From Loripinus fragilis (taxonomy: Eukaryota > Mollusca > Bivalvia > Lucinida > Lucinidae): a stretch of DNA of 64,000 bases. The position numbers were made by a program, and so were the translations under genes. Position 1 is the stretch's first letter. Each line of letters opens with the position of its first letter. The stretch is taken from assembly GCA_964019695.1 (NCBI GenBank), contig OZ026515.1, positions 140,985,549 to 141,049,548 of the forward strand, read 5' to 3'. Below the pieces are notes generated by a model. It did not search any database. It worked only from the letters and a program-made list of their open reading frames with translations, and was not told the origin of the DNA. Positions 11,341 to 23,069 of this stretch are shown piece by piece.

Positions 11341-13029
11341 GCGATTTGTATAATGTATTTGCGGGCTAGTAAAGAACTTGATGAACCTGCATATACGCGC
11401 AGCTTGTTGCATCTGCTTTCCAAACTGTTTTACATTGTACGTCGCTCTAGTATGGGCGTGTTTTATTGTATCTGTCTATGCGTTCTGGTTTAAACCAAAC
11501 CGAAATGCGGGGAATAAAAGAAGAAAAATATTTATTTGATTGTCTAAATAGAGTTTCGATTAATAAATCAATAATGATAAAAATGTAAGGTCATGTTTGT
11601 TTGTTTTTGTCCTAAAATATGAGTTTTAAACTATTTTTAATATATTAAAAAGGGTGACTTTTTGGACACATGCCCAGAAGTCCGGAGCCACCTTAAATAT
11701 ATAGCAATTACGATCTCATTCCCCTCTGTGAACCAGCAAAAGCATTTGCCTGTACATGCGTTACCATATTATACGCAATGTATGAAATTGGCGTGTTTTT
11801 TCATTGGGGGGGGGGGCTTCTGTTCTGTAGCTTAAAACCAGGGCGCAAACACATAAAAAGCAATCCCTACCGAATTAGGAATCAATGTCAGAAAGTAAGT
11901 TCTCCAGTGCAACACTCCTTTATTGCTTAGTAATATGTGCTAGTTTAAGTGAAGGTTCAAACCCTAAAAAACATATCTGACTTCATGGTATACCTGTAAA
12001 TGTATATTTACGTTACCGGTTTATCCGCATACGATAAGAACGATTATCGCATGGGGCGGCCAATATAGTTTTCACGTATTTTATATATTTATTATCTTTA
12101 CTAGGATTAATAGGTTTTGATTGGACATATAACCTTTCTTCATGGAAATTATTTTCCGGGTAAGACAGTATAATATCGCTCTATTATTTGTTCAATCGAA
12201 GGCAATTAATTCCTCCACAATTTCATATCAGTGTTTTTTTCTGTTCTTGTTTATCCAATGCTAACGCGCTGGAAACTTCATTACTTGCTGAAATCGATTT
12301 TCTAGAAATCTGTGTTTAGCACGGCTTTTTCACATTGACAGTTGTCAACGAGAAGGAAAATAAGTATTCTCGAATGCTATTTGATTTTCTTTTCTGCATA
12401 ATTAAACTGTTTCAATTGTTATATTGAAACGCACCAATAAATTAAATCAACAGTGCCAGACACGTACATTTTTCTGTTGGAAAAGGCGAGAACTAACTTG
12501 TACTGAAATTATATTTAACTATATAAAATCGGATTCGAATATTGTGAGATGACAGTTATCTGCAGCAATGCAGCATGTGGCTTTTATTCACCACGGGTAT
12601 AGGAAACATGGAAGAGACATCTACAGGTCATACTTACGCGACTTAAACTTTGATAACCCATTTGACTATTGTTACCTGGGTTATTTACATGTAATTCAGT
12701 AGGAACGTGAACAGGATGCCCGATGACAACATTCAAATGTTCAAGGAAACTGAATACATATCTTACGTAATTTGACAGCATAACTTTCAATGGTTTCGTT
12801 TATTTTCTTGATATACACTTTTTTATAAGTATGCCTGTTAACGTCCTTCGCATCAAGTAGGGGTTGAAAGGTGTTTCTTCTTAAACGAAATGTATATACC
12901 GCCATGCAGCTGTTATGTTCAAATGTATGTCTTCTCAATAATAACTAGTGATACAATGGAATCTGGAGTTAGGATATATTCAAACTGAAATTAATAAGAT
13001 TTTAAACAGGAACATCCACGTGTGACATC
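11341..13029. other. Non-coding DNA 5' of KCNIP exon 1a
   Basis: No gene or repeat family recognised. It holds a G homopolymer at about 11807-11817. The last 50 bases before exon 1a include TTTTAAACAG|GAACATCC, a possible splice acceptor for an upstream untranslated exon, and CACGTG at 13017-13022, an E-box. Whether this is promoter or intron cannot be decided from sequence alone. Confidence 0.45.
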
Positions 13030-13078
13030 ATGGGGATTGTTATGGGGGCCGTGTACGACAAGGTGCTCGATACAGCGG
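13030..13078 (+). CDS. KCNIP: KChIP alternative first coding exon 1a
   Basis: Encodes MGIVMGAVYDKVLDTA plus the first base of an Asp codon, then a GTAAAAG donor at 13079. KChIPs are EF-hand calcium sensors that bind the N-terminus of Kv4 (Shal) potassium channels at the plasma membrane. Their variable first exons set membrane targeting and trafficking. The start MGIVMG resembles the MGAVMG start I recall for vertebrate KChIP1, which is N-myristoylated on Gly2; here Gly2 is present. The exon matches exon 1b at 25 of 32 bases over the shared part. Six of the seven differences are at third codon positions and the only protein change there is Val/Ile, a strong sign of selected coding sequence. 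A second in-frame ATG (13042) would give MGAVYDKV, exactly parallel to exon 1b, so either start is possible. Phase 1 matches exon 2. Confidence 0.82.
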
Positions 13079-13108
13079 GTAAAAGTTTGTATATCATTAT
13101 CTTTTCTA
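13079..13108 (+). other. Donor of exon 1a and short intron spacer
   Basis: The GTAAAAGTT donor is followed after only 30 bases by a MITE (13109-13303), so the element landed almost on the splice site. Confidence 0.7.
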
Positions 13109-13303
13109 CAGTAAAACCTGTCTTAAGCGGCCACTTAAAATACACAAAACAAATATCTTAATGCCAATGATAGCTAAATGAATGTCGAAAGTATTGCAAA
13201 CTGCTCCCCTTGGAGTACTTTTGACCTGCATTAGGCGACAATCGGTCATGAAACCCAATTTTCGGTCTTCTTTTTGAGCGGCCGCTGAAGACAGGTTTTA
13301 CTG
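13109..13303. mobile_element. MITE M1 copy (CAGTAAAACCTG termini)
   Basis: 195 bp flanked by TA on both sides. The left end CAGTAAAACCTGTCTTAAGC and the right end, GACAGGTTTTACTG, are inverted repeats including GCGGCC. The interior carries GTCGAAAGTATTGCA and ACTTTTGACCTGCATTA, shared with copies at 43655, 46020, 55581 and 57065. The TA target and CAGT ends suggest a Tc1/mariner-mobilised non-autonomous element. Confidence 0.85.
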
Positions 13304-13591
13304 TACTATGCAAGTCTAAATAGGTAGTAATTGTAATAAGTAACGAGGTAGAGCTTTCGACTTGAGATCGAGGTGTCTCACCGGAGTCAATGCGTTTTGT
13401 CCTTGATATAACAGGCTTCAATGTAGGTATCTCGATGGCTAATTCCATACTACGAACACTTTCATAAAACTTGAAGAGCAAAATCGAGAAAGTGCCCTGT
13501 CTAGTATATCCAAGATCAACCTGCGCAGGATAATCAGGGTCACCATTCTCCGCAATTGATTGGGCCAAATAAAAATAAAAAAATAAATACC

Positions 13592-13758
13592 TGTGTTTTG
13601 GGTAACCCGACCCTACCTAAATTTACAGGTGAAACATAGATATTTTTCAGGTTTTCTGGAAAAAATAAATAATTTTATGCATTTTTTCCAGCAAAATATT
13701 TAGAAAATTATATGTACCTACCCTACCTAAACTTTTCAGACCCGTTACCCGAAACACA
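13592..13758. mobile_element. Small foldback MITE (TGTGTTTTGGGTAAC ends)
   Basis: The left end TGTGTTTTGGGTAACCCG and the right end CGTTACCCGAAACACA are inverted repeats. Both are followed internally by CCCTACCTAAA blocks. About 167 bp, no coding capacity. Confidence 0.7.
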
Positions 13759-13879
13759 TACTTGGCCTTGTTATGCTGTGTTGAATAACTCTTTCCATGC
13801 TGGGTATTTTTTCATGATTTTTTCTCATCTGCTGATATTTTACAAAGTTAACATTTTCAAAAAATTCTGAACTGGGTCC

Positions 13880-14284
13880 AAACTGTTTTCGAAGGTTATC
13901 AGCAGACGACACTAGCAGGAACATATTGGGCTTCTGTCAGTCTAGACATATGTATAGGGACATTTTCTCGTTTCAAAAGTTGATTTAGTTGGAAAGACTT
14001 GTGAGCTCTGAATTAACTTTGGCACAAGAGTTGCAACATTCACGAACATTTTGTTGCTCCGAAATAGTTTCACAGAGTTCTCAAATATTTTTTCACAAAA
14101 ACTTAATGTAAGAAGCTGAAACTGTCGTGCTGATTTATTTTGGGCGAATTCTTGGCACGAACCTTAAACTTTAATCAGTCGTCCCACCCATGGGATACAA
14201 AATGTACGGACTTTGCGTTTTACACTAACTCCCCGCGCTAGTCATTTGTAATGTTGTCATTGTAGTAATTATGTCATCATTATT
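13880..14284. other. Intronic DNA with a family P end fragment
   Basis: GGTTATCAGCAGACGACA at about 13896 is a family P terminal block. The remainder to 14284 is unassigned. Confidence 0.4.
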
Positions 14285-14545
14285 CCTTGCGTAGAATTAC
14301 AAAGTCCATGCGCGGGGGACCCCCCTTAAAAGTCACAAAGGTATTGGGTTTCTTAGCAATACTGAAAAATCACAAAGCTATCAAGCTAGCATTCATTGTT
14401 GTGCCATCATCGACCCCAGCTGGCGGGCCGATGATGGCCAGCTTTTGGTGGTAAATGAATTAGAACTGCCTTTCTATAAACCGAAGATCATCAACTAGAG
14501 TTGAGTTGGACTCCCTTCGACAAAACTGTCTGGATCCGCGCACAT
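14285..14545. mobile_element. Family G element (GGATCC / poly-C MITE)
   Basis: Starts near CCATGCGCGGGGGACCCCCC and ends near CTGGATCCGCGCACATG, giving inverted GCGC..GGATCC-type ends. It contains a relic of the GGCGGGCCGATGATGGCC hairpin module. Relatives lie at 18600, 40165, 47795 and 63530. Confidence 0.65.
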
Positions 14546-14773
14546 GAAGTCTTTTCTTTTAGGAAATTAATGTCACATTTGTTAATATACACCCTCTAAG
14601 GGCTGAGTTTCTAAATTGAATTTTCCTGTTGGTAATCTAGCCCATCCTTTTTATCGCCAGTGAAAAAACGAAAATCACGTAGACCTGCTAATGATGTCTG
14701 TGCAAATCAAGTTGCAGGAAAGCGAACCGTAAGTAGCTCGAAACAGTATATGCTAGCTGGGTAATTGTTTTCT

Positions 14774-14787
14774 GGGGGGGGGGGGGG
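14774..14787. repeat. G homopolymer
   Basis: A run of about 14 G bases in AT-rich surroundings. Length may be uncertain in the assembly. Confidence 0.8.
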
Positions 14788-14869
14788 TTCTTATTTTTCC
14801 ATCACAATATGGTAATTCGGGTCGATTGTGTCCCTGTCATAATACATTGCATAAGTTAGGGCTGCACAA

Positions 14870-15245
14870 CTTTTGTGTTTTAGCAACTGCATAATCTAGG
14901 GCGACGCACTGGCCAGTAGAGATAATTGAATCCCCTTGGTGTCTTTGGCTGCTGTCCGTTCTAAGGCGGTTCTTTTGTTGTTGATTCGTTGTTTATTGTT
15001 GTTCCCCTTGTGCATAAGGGTTTTGTGGTTGACCCTTGTTTTGTAATGCAGTACTAAGGGTTCCTTCTATAGTTTTGAAATCATCTCACTGGGGAAGAGA
15101 GCTATGGCTGCGTTACTTTAATCGTGTTATTGCTGACATGTGACCAGTAGTGTTCTGTATCTTTTTCTCGCGGTATCGTGAGTTGGTCTGTGGTCTGTCA
15201 TTGTGGCTTTCAATTCCTGTTCATACCCATTTTCTAACTTTGCTG
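14870..15245 (+). repeat. Dispersed repeat family B
   Basis: Has GGCTGCTGTCCGTTCTAAGG followed by GTTGTTGATTCGTTGTTTAT, and later GAGTTGGTCTGTGGTCTGTC. Plus orientation, no coding capacity. Confidence 0.65.
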
Positions 15246-15309
15246 CTCCTCCAAACGTAACCTGTTGCTAGGATCTGAGCTGCTGTATCTGAAGTCGAAT
15301 CATCTGTTC

Positions 15310-15565
15310 ATGATAGCAATTATTTCCATGATTAACTCTCTCCTTGCTAGCGGCGATATTTGTCGTCTGCTGATAACCTTTACAAACAGTTTGGACCCAG
15401 ATCAGGACCGACGGGACGTCGGTCCTGATCTGAATCCAAACCGTTTTACACTCTGATAGTGTTCCTGAAAGCATTTTTCGAAAACGTTAATTTTGAAAAC
15501 AAATTCAGCAGACGACAAAACAATCATGAAAAATTACCCAGCATGCAATTATTTCCATGATTAAG
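15310..15565. mobile_element. Family P element with GGACCCAGATCAGG core
   Basis: Outer blocks GTCGTCTGCTGATAACC and CAGCAGACGACAAAAC are inverted. The core is a near-perfect palindrome GATCAGGACCGAC / GTCGGTCCTGATC centred near 15410. The element is bracketed by direct copies of CAATTATTTCCATGATTAA at about 15317 and 15548. A second, worn family P element follows at about 15785-15960. Confidence 0.7.
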
Positions 15566-15784
15566 CTTATCGAGTTCGCTTCTGTGAGGGTTAAAGTTGG
15601 CTTTTGAAATGGATTTCAGACTGCATTATTATGATGATAACGCATCGATCATCTTATCTGTAATACACAACTGCATCGATAGCAATTTGTTAAATAGGTT
15701 TGGTCGTCTGAAAGTAATTGCTGCCCTGTAATGTGCTGTTGGCAGTCATTACCTGTTTTACTCTTTTACTGGGTTATTTTGCAT

Positions 15785-15960
15785 ACTTTCTTGTCGTCTA
15801 CTGAGGTGTTTTTTCAAAATCAACTTTTTCGAAAAAAAAGTCAGGAATACCATCAGAGTGTCAAACAGTTTGGCTCCAGATCAGACACATTTTGTTGGAC
15901 CTGATCTGGGTATAAACTTTTGCAAAAGTTATCAGCATATGACACTAGTAGGCAAATCGT
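15785..15960. repeat. Worn family P element
   Basis: GTCGTCTACTGAGG near the left, GGCTCCAGATCAGACAC and GGACCTGATCTGGGTATAAAC in the core, and TTATCAGCATATGACACTAG on the right. It has the same layout as 15310-15565 with more mutations. Confidence 0.55.
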
Positions 15961-15974
15961 TAACATTGCAAAGG

Positions 15975-16125
15975 AGCGCAGTTAATTGTAGAGTGTTAGT
16001 CTTGAATTCGATGGATCGCTTGCTCGAGACTAAGTGAAAGGCTTTGCCTTGTGTCCTTGGGCTAGACAACTTTATCCTCAGCTTAGTACTGGTCTCAACC
16101 CAAGAAGACACGAAACGTCCAGACA
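15975..16125 (+). mobile_element. Degraded tRNA-derived SINE
   Basis: TAGAGTGTTAGTCTTGAATTC resembles a tRNA-like head, followed by TGTGTCCTTGGGCTAGACAA and CAGCTTAGTACTGGTCTCAAC. These central blocks are shared with the intact SINE at 44779-44984. No clear target-site duplication is visible. Confidence 0.6.
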
Positions 16126-16157
16126 TGACTGAAAAACTGTTGACTGTGACATATTAC

Positions 16158-16247
16158 ATCAACACAAACAAACTAAACTTATCACTTTACATTACTTAGT
16201 TAATCAACACAAACAAACTAAACTTATCACTTTACATTACTTAGTTA
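16158..16247 (+). repeat. Exact 45-bp tandem duplication
   Basis: Two identical 45-bp units beginning ATCAACACAAACAAACTAAA sit head to tail. Perfect identity implies a recent duplication or an assembly artefact. Confidence 0.9.
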
Positions 16248-17045
16248 ATGAGTGACAGACAGCGATCTTTGAAATCTCCAAATTTTAGCCATGATTTCAA
16301 ACCAATATAGCAAAAATTACTTGTAAAAAAATTTCGTAAAAACAGTAGGATGACGTGAATGACTACGTAACTTCACTCTGCTCGTGTGCAAAGTATACGC
16401 ATCTTCTGGTCTCTGCAAGAGTCAATTTGTTAACATGATCAGTGGAGTGGTCCTATATGACCTCATAAGCAATTATTTCATGCTGTAGATTGACAGGAAA
16501 AGCTATTAGTTTATCTTTTTCAATATTTTATCGATAAAATGGATTACTTTTTAATGATTCATAGGTCCAGACTAGCAACTTTTGTGAGTTTAAAATTGTA
16601 ATTATTTTCTTAAGCACTCTTATTATATTGAAGGTGCACATTTTGGAGTCTGTTTTGTCTTTAGATGTTTCCCTGATGATCTCTCTTTGCACATACAAAA
16701 TATAGGTGAGACTTGTGGCCCCTCTAGAAAGATTGATGTCATATTATCGCTCCAGTCCCACTTTTAAGCTACACCGTTTGCTCTACAAGACAACGTTGAT
16801 TACTACTTCAAACTAGATATATTTAGAAACATCAGTCGGCTGCGATGAACATGTCAAATCTGTTGCTTTCCGCTGCTGACAAATTAGTTTTTCACCATAT
16901 ATAGAAATTGAAAATGTTATTGGACAAAAAAACAAACGACCCATATAACATAAAAGTTTAACTCTTCCATGCGATTTCAAAAGGGCATATTCTACATTTG
17001 AAATGCTGCTGCTATGTGTGCATCTTACAATTTCATGACAGTTTT
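16248..17045. other. Intronic DNA, nothing recognised
   Basis: No coding signal or repeat family that I recognise on either strand. Confidence 0.5.
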
Positions 17046-18400
17046 GGATTGTGAGTGTCTCTACCTCCAGTCTTGAAGAGAGATGGGCTTCTGACTTTAC
17101 CTGCTGACAGCCTTGTAGTGAGAAAATCTCTATCTGACTCTACTTGTTGACAATTTTGAAGTGAGATGGACACTATCTGACTTAACCTGTTGATAATCTT
17201 GTTGTAAGATGGACTCTATCTGACCACCTTTTGAAACTCATCTAGCGATATGGACTCAATCTGACTCTACCTGTTGACCGTCTTGTAGTGAGATGGACTC
17301 TATCTTACTCTACCTGTTGACAATCTTGTAGTGAGATGGACTCTATCAGACTCTACCTGTTGACAATCTTGTAGTGAGATGGACTCTATCTTACTCTACC
17401 TGTTGACAATCTTGTAGTGAGATGGACTCTATCAGACTCTACCTGTTGACCGTCTTGTAGTGAGATGGACTCTATCTGACTCTACCTGTTGACAATCTTG
17501 AAGTGAGACGGACTCTATCTGACTCTACCTGTTGCCAGTCTTGAAGTGAGATGGACTCTATCTGACTCTACCTGTTGACAGTCTTGTAGTGAGATGGACT
17601 CTATCTGACTCTACCTGTTGACAGTCTTGTAGTGAGATGGACTCTATCTGACTCTACCTGTTGACAGTCTCGAAGTAAGGTGGACTCTATCTGACTCTAC
17701 CTGTTGACAGTCTTGTAGTGAGATGGACTCTATCTGACTCTACCTGTTGACAGTCTTGTAGTGAGATGGACTCTATCTGACTCTACCTGTTGACAGTCTC
17801 GAAGTAAGGTGGACTCTATCTGACTCTACCTGTTGACAGTCTTGTAGTGAGATGGACTCTATCTGACTCTACCTGTTGACAATCTTGTAGTGAGATGGTC
17901 TCTAGTTGACTCTACCTGTTAACAATCTTGTAGTGAGATGGACTCTATAAGACTCTACCTGTTGACCGTCTTGGAGTGAGATGGACTCTATCTGACTCTA
18001 CCTGTTGACAATCTTGAAGTAAGGTGGACTCTATCTGACTCTACCTGTTGACAGTCTTGTAGTGAGATGGACTCTATCTGACTCTACCTGTTGACAGTCT
18101 TGTAGTGAGATGGTCTCTATCTGACTCTACCTGTTGACAGTCTTGTAGTGAGATGGTCTCTATCTGACTCTACCTGTTGACAGTCTTGTAGTGAGATGGT
18201 CTCTATCTGACTCTACCTGTTGACAGTCTTGTAGTGAGATGGACTCTATCTGACTCTACCTGTTGACAGTCTCGTTGTGAGATGGTCTGTATCTGACTCC
18301 ACCTGTTGACAATCTTGAAGTGAGATGGTCTCTATCTGACTCTACCTGTTGACAATCTCGTAGTGAGATGGCCTCTATCTGGCTCTAACTGTTGACAAAG
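17046..18400 (+). repeat. 43-bp minisatellite, about 31 copies
   Basis: The unit includes GAGATGGACTCTATCTGACT, then CTACCTGTTGACAGTCTTGT and AGT, giving a 43-bp period. The first units (17046-17280) are diverged and the central ones are nearly uniform. Variant units (AAGTAAGGTGG in place of TAGTGAGATGG; GGTCTC in place of GGACTC) recur in blocks, as expected from unequal exchange of multi-unit segments. It lies in the intron between exons 1a and 1b. Stops occur in all frames of the unit, so it is non-coding. Confidence 0.95.
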
Positions 18401-18599
18401 CAAAACGCACATACAAGAGATTTACTGAATCAAACCATGCTTCTCATTAAGTGCGTCTCTTATAAAACCAGGGACTTCTCTGAAAGCGAATTTACTGGGA
18501 GCGAATTCTTTCCTTTAAAAGCAGTCCCATATGGTATGGAAAACACTGATCCCGCACTAGGTAATTTCTCCTAAATGTGCACATTTCTATACACAACAT

Positions 18600-18885
18600 T
18601 CACGGATCCAGAGGGGGACAGGGAGTCTGCCCCCCCCCCCCCTGAAAAATAACAAAAATATAGGATTTCTAAGCAATAATGGTCCGGATCCCCTGAAAAA
18701 TCACAAAGCTACCAAGCCAGCATTCAATGTTGGGCCTTCATCGGCCCGCCAGAGAAACGCTATCTAAATGGCGTTTCATTGGCGCGCTGATGATGACCCG
18801 CCTATAGTGGTATTTAGATCCCCATATCATCAACAGAACAAAAAAAGTTGAACCCCCCTCTGACAAAACTTTCTAGATCTGCGCT
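18600..18885. mobile_element. Family G element with hairpin module
   Basis: Left end CGGATCCAGAGGGGGACAGG with a C homopolymer, right end TTTCTAGATCTGCGC. The interior holds CATCGGCCCGCCAGAGAAAC and GGCGTTTCATTGGCGCGCTG, the two arms of the hairpin seen alone at 59715-59790. Confidence 0.7.
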
Positions 18886-18984
18886 TACACAATATGATGC
18901 AGCTTAGCAATTACATAATATATTGAGAAATGGGATCTGAACTGAAGCCTTTTGGCTTATATAGTTCGTTTCTTTTCGGTAATT

Positions 18985-19234
18985 CTTAACCCTTAAAGCG
19001 CCAAGAAAAAAATGCATCTGAAAATGTCGTCTGCCGAAGTCGTCTGCTGCAAATAATTGCCTAGCATTACTGACGAATTAAGTATAGAAGCAAACAGCGT
19101 GGACCCAGAACAGACTGCTCCCATAGGAGCAGTCTGATCTGGGTCCACACTGTTTTCCATAAAGGCTTCTTAAACATTTCAGCAGACGAGAAAAGCAGAC
19201 GACTTTAGTTGCGATTGGTGCATTAAGGGTTAAG
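18985..19234. mobile_element. Family P MITE, well preserved (CTTAACCCTTAA ends)
   Basis: About 250 bp. Terminal inverted repeats CTTAACCCTTAAAGCGCCAA / TTGGTGCATTAAGGGTTAAG. Inside lie GTCGTCTGC and CAGCAGACGAGAAAAGCAGA blocks. The core hairpin is GACCCAGAACAGACTGCTCC / GGAGCAGTCTGATCTGGGTC, bordered by AAACAG and CTGTTT. No open frame. Confidence 0.85.
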
Positions 19235-22180
19235 TCCCTTTGATACATTCTTTGTAATCAGGTTCTGCTGGCAGCTGCAATCTGTAAATGATTAATCAAA
19301 CTTCGCTTGTAAATAAGCTGCCTTACAAGTCGTCTCCGACTTATTGTTGTCTTTTGTGGCATCCCCAGACTCAGACGAAATTTTCTTTCCAATAAAAATA
19401 TATTGAAGACAGATCTCCTGCTTCCAAACATGTTTTATGTGCAATAATGGCCAGCTATACATCCGTACATTATTGTCCCGTTGTATTATATTAGCCACAA
19501 CGCGAGAAAATCTGTCTCTGTGGTTAACGACCAGAGCCCAAAATTACAATGCCTCCTGATTTTTTTAAAAGAAAGTACTACCATAGTTATGTATTGATAG
19601 TTAAACATGATATTTTAAATATTAAAATCAAAGCAAGGCTAGGTGCAGTATATGGTCAACGATGACATTGCCACGTTGATCTACAGAATACAAGAAACAA
19701 TTTTGAAAGTTATGTAACCCTAAAAATCAATACTTAACTTAGGTACTTACTTTAAGGAGCATTTTTTTTCGATGAAGTCAAATCTAAGCTAGATTAAGTC
19801 CTCTTTATCTAAAACTCTATTGGTTGATATAAAAAAAAAGCTGGTCCTTTATTGGATAAGGAATTTGCATAAGTAGATTGTGACGCTATTCAATCTTACC
19901 TTTTTGGATTGGATCCCCTCGTTCATTAAGTTGTACTTCCGTTCCGCACATAACAAATGCTATATGCGGTATATGCCTATATGCTGACAAGCTATTTAAG
20001 GGAGACCAGACAAACTTTTTTTTTTTATAAGCGACCTACATATAAGTGCAAACACGCGTTTGCTTGTTTTTAAACAGGATTAATCAATAAATGGTGAACA
20101 CAACACATTTCATTACCTTTATCATATGTATAAAAAATGAATAGCCATAATACATGTAATGAAAATTTAGAGGAAAGTATTGAAAATCCATCACCATATT
20201 TTTGCACTTTTCTTGCAAACCATATATGCGATTGAAAAGTTACTCGCAGGTTTTAATGTGCAACCCAGAATTGGTATGAATTAGTCGTTAATTTGACTGC
20301 ACTATCACGCGACGCTGCTGATGACGTCACATGGGAGCACCCTTCTACACAGTTAAATTAAGTTTTTTGATTATTTTTATGTTTAAACTTTGGCGTGTAT
20401 GATACCATATCACTAAAATAGTTTATAGACTTTTTTCTAATTAAAAGTAATTGATAACTTCAATATTTCGAAAATAAATGTCAAATTTGAACATAAATGT
20501 ATAGCTCCTTTTTCGAAACATGTCCATAAGTTACCTTTATGGACGCTTTCAATACTGATATTGACTACATACACTGGCAGTCATGTGGGGAAGAAGTTTT
20601 TATGTAAATCATGGCAGGAGATCTGCTGTCATGTGATCGAAAACGTCTTAAAAAATTACGTTAACGTCACTTGCACAATGCAAAAGACCCGTGCTACACG
20701 CGTAATGTATGCATAATCTGTCATTTGTATATGCCCTTAGCCTCTTCGAATAAAACCGGACGTAAAAATCGAAACTTTGAAAGGCCCAAGACGTTGAATT
20801 TCATTATTAGACTATAGTAGTCTGGGTGGGTGTGGTATGTCGGGTTTTTTAAGGGGAATAGTTTTGAGCATACCGAACGGTCAATACATTTCTATCGTTC
20901 AATGATGAATGTACAATCGTGAAAGAAGCAAAGGACGCAAATCTGTTGAGTCAGGAATCAAAACTAACGCTTGTTAACTTGCAGCTGAATTTGTGTCCTT
21001 CAAAATCGACCACCCCTGTCTGAAAACGGATACTTTTTGAATACCTTAAAGTAAATTAACAATTTATTTGATTTCCAAGGCTGTGATCAAACTGAAATCT
21101 TTCATTCGGCTACAGGTACAAGCATGCTATTAGACATATGTAGAAACGGTCCATGGTGTCTCGCCGCTATTATATACTTATTGGTCTCATACTACAAGTG
21201 TCATTATCGTGTTGTTTTCGCACCACAAACTAATAGATACATTGCTTGTAACGTCCAGTTGTCGTGTTGTTGTCCCGCCTACTAGATCATAATGTACATC
21301 TCTAGCTCTCAATCGATTCGCATCCAATCTGTGTTAAGCACTGGTGATATTCCTTGTCAGTCATCAATATGAAACAATGTACTCTCTAGTTAGGACAAGT
21401 AAATACGTGGACTTTTTAACTACATATATTCTCATTTGTTTCTTGGTGACATGTTCGTTTTGTGGACAATAGTGATTTCTCTGTTGTGTTCGATTTATTA
21501 CTTTCAGTAGGAATTGATGGTATAAGAAACTAATTTGCGGAATAACAGCCTAAACTGAGAAAGTGATTGCTTGTCTTTTTCTAATCAACAAACATCATTT
21601 CATGGAAAACGGTTTTAGAGAAACTCTTTTATGAGATTGCAATCTTCAACTGTGCGATTGGTTAGGATAAAACGATTTTACCCATATTAGCCTAGCATCC
21701 ATTTTATGGGACATCATCAAACAGTGTCAGACTCAGGTCTTGCTTACAGAATGTACTTTATAAAAATGAATGAAATTGTAAATGACTAACCAACTACCTT
21801 TAAATTCTAAATGAATTCCTCCAGTCGATAAGGGTGAGATTTTAGGGACGAATAAGGTTATTTTCATTTACACTGACTGTGACAGCCATTGTGTCAAATG
21901 CTTACCTCAAAGTAGTATTTGAACCATGCATTTTGCGTTTCCAATATGCATGTGTTCTTCTCTCCCCTCAAACAATGTTCAAATCTCTAAAGCGCACTGA
22001 ATAAACTTTACTTCTCTACTTAAAATATTTATTTATGCCCTCCGAAAACATTCAAAAACAGTTGCTGGCTTACCACTTACTAGCACCACTAATTAGTTGC
22101 CCTCTGAAAATAATTGCCCTTCTCCCTAGCTCACAATATACGAATTAATTTCTCTCCTTTTGTGTCCCCTGTGAAGCAAA
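19235..22180. other. Intronic DNA, no gene seen
   Basis: About 2.9 kb with no supported coding region and no repeat family that I recognise. The minus-strand frame at 19292-19498 lacks any domain. Some of this could be promoter DNA for exon 1b, but no convincing core-promoter motif was found. Confidence 0.45.
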
Positions 22181-22189
22181 GCAGACCAT

Positions 22190-22410
22190 GTATCCGCCCG
22201 CGTCGGCGTCGTCGTCTCGTCGTCGTCGTTATTGTCGATGTAGGTATCGGCGTCATCGTCGGTAGTGTCGCACTTGGTTTCCATTATGGATACATTAATT
22301 TTATTCAAAAGTTACAGAAGGGTAAACATTGTAAAATGCAGGTCAAAATCGATTTCGAAATCATTTGCAAAAAATGGCTGAGTTATGGCCCAATTTTGAA
22401 TTAGGTTTTG
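22190..22410 (+). repeat. CGTC-rich repeat with conserved flank
   Basis: A run of CGTCGTCGTC-like triplets at about 22200-22235, followed by a unique-looking block containing ATGGCTGAGTTATGGCCCAA. The layout resembles dispersed repeats I recall from mollusc genomes. Frames on both strands read low-complexity Arg/Val or Asp and are artefacts. Confidence 0.5.
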
Positions 22411-23069
22411 CCAGGCGACACATCCGATTCTCGGAATTCTGGTTTATTGCACCAGGTCCCCTTTAGCACCTTATTTTGAATGCAATGTATTTTCTTCAGT
22501 AAAAAACCAATACATCGTTATTGTTTATCCTCTTTCCAATGATAGCAAATAGTGATATTACATACTAGTGTATCACTGTGTATGCCAGTATCCGATTTGA
22601 AACCGAAATCTTGTACACTGTTCCATTTACCCGTAGATCACTAGTTTTTAACAGAAGGATGTTTCTGGTTTCAGAGGGGAAAGTTTCTATATCCCACCAC
22701 CACAATCCCGGGCATTCATGTTTTGATGGGGTACCCCGATGACCATTTGTGACAAATTTTCAAATCAGCCCCATATATCTTATTTGCAGATTTTTACAAT
22801 TTTTCTAGTACTATGGTAAAGTGAACAGAATGCTTTAGTTCTAAATATACGTAAAGATACAACCAATGCATCTGTGACAATGTCATGAATAATTATTGCT
22901 TGTTGTGGTCCAAATAAAAGGGATGTATGTAAAAGCAGTTGCGTCTACGTATGTTGATATTCCATAATCAAACCCAAAACATTTGGATTATGCATGGGAG
23001 TGGTATGTTTGGATCTTATGGTACCAGCCAATGAACTTCACAGGAAAGCCAGACTGTGTGAGATGAAAT
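22411..23069. other. Non-coding DNA 5' of KCNIP exon 1b
   Basis: Mostly featureless. Just before the start codon are CCAAT at about 23028 and TTCACAG|GAAAGCC near 23040, a possible acceptor that would make exon 1b an internal rather than a first exon. Neither is decisive. Confidence 0.4.
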
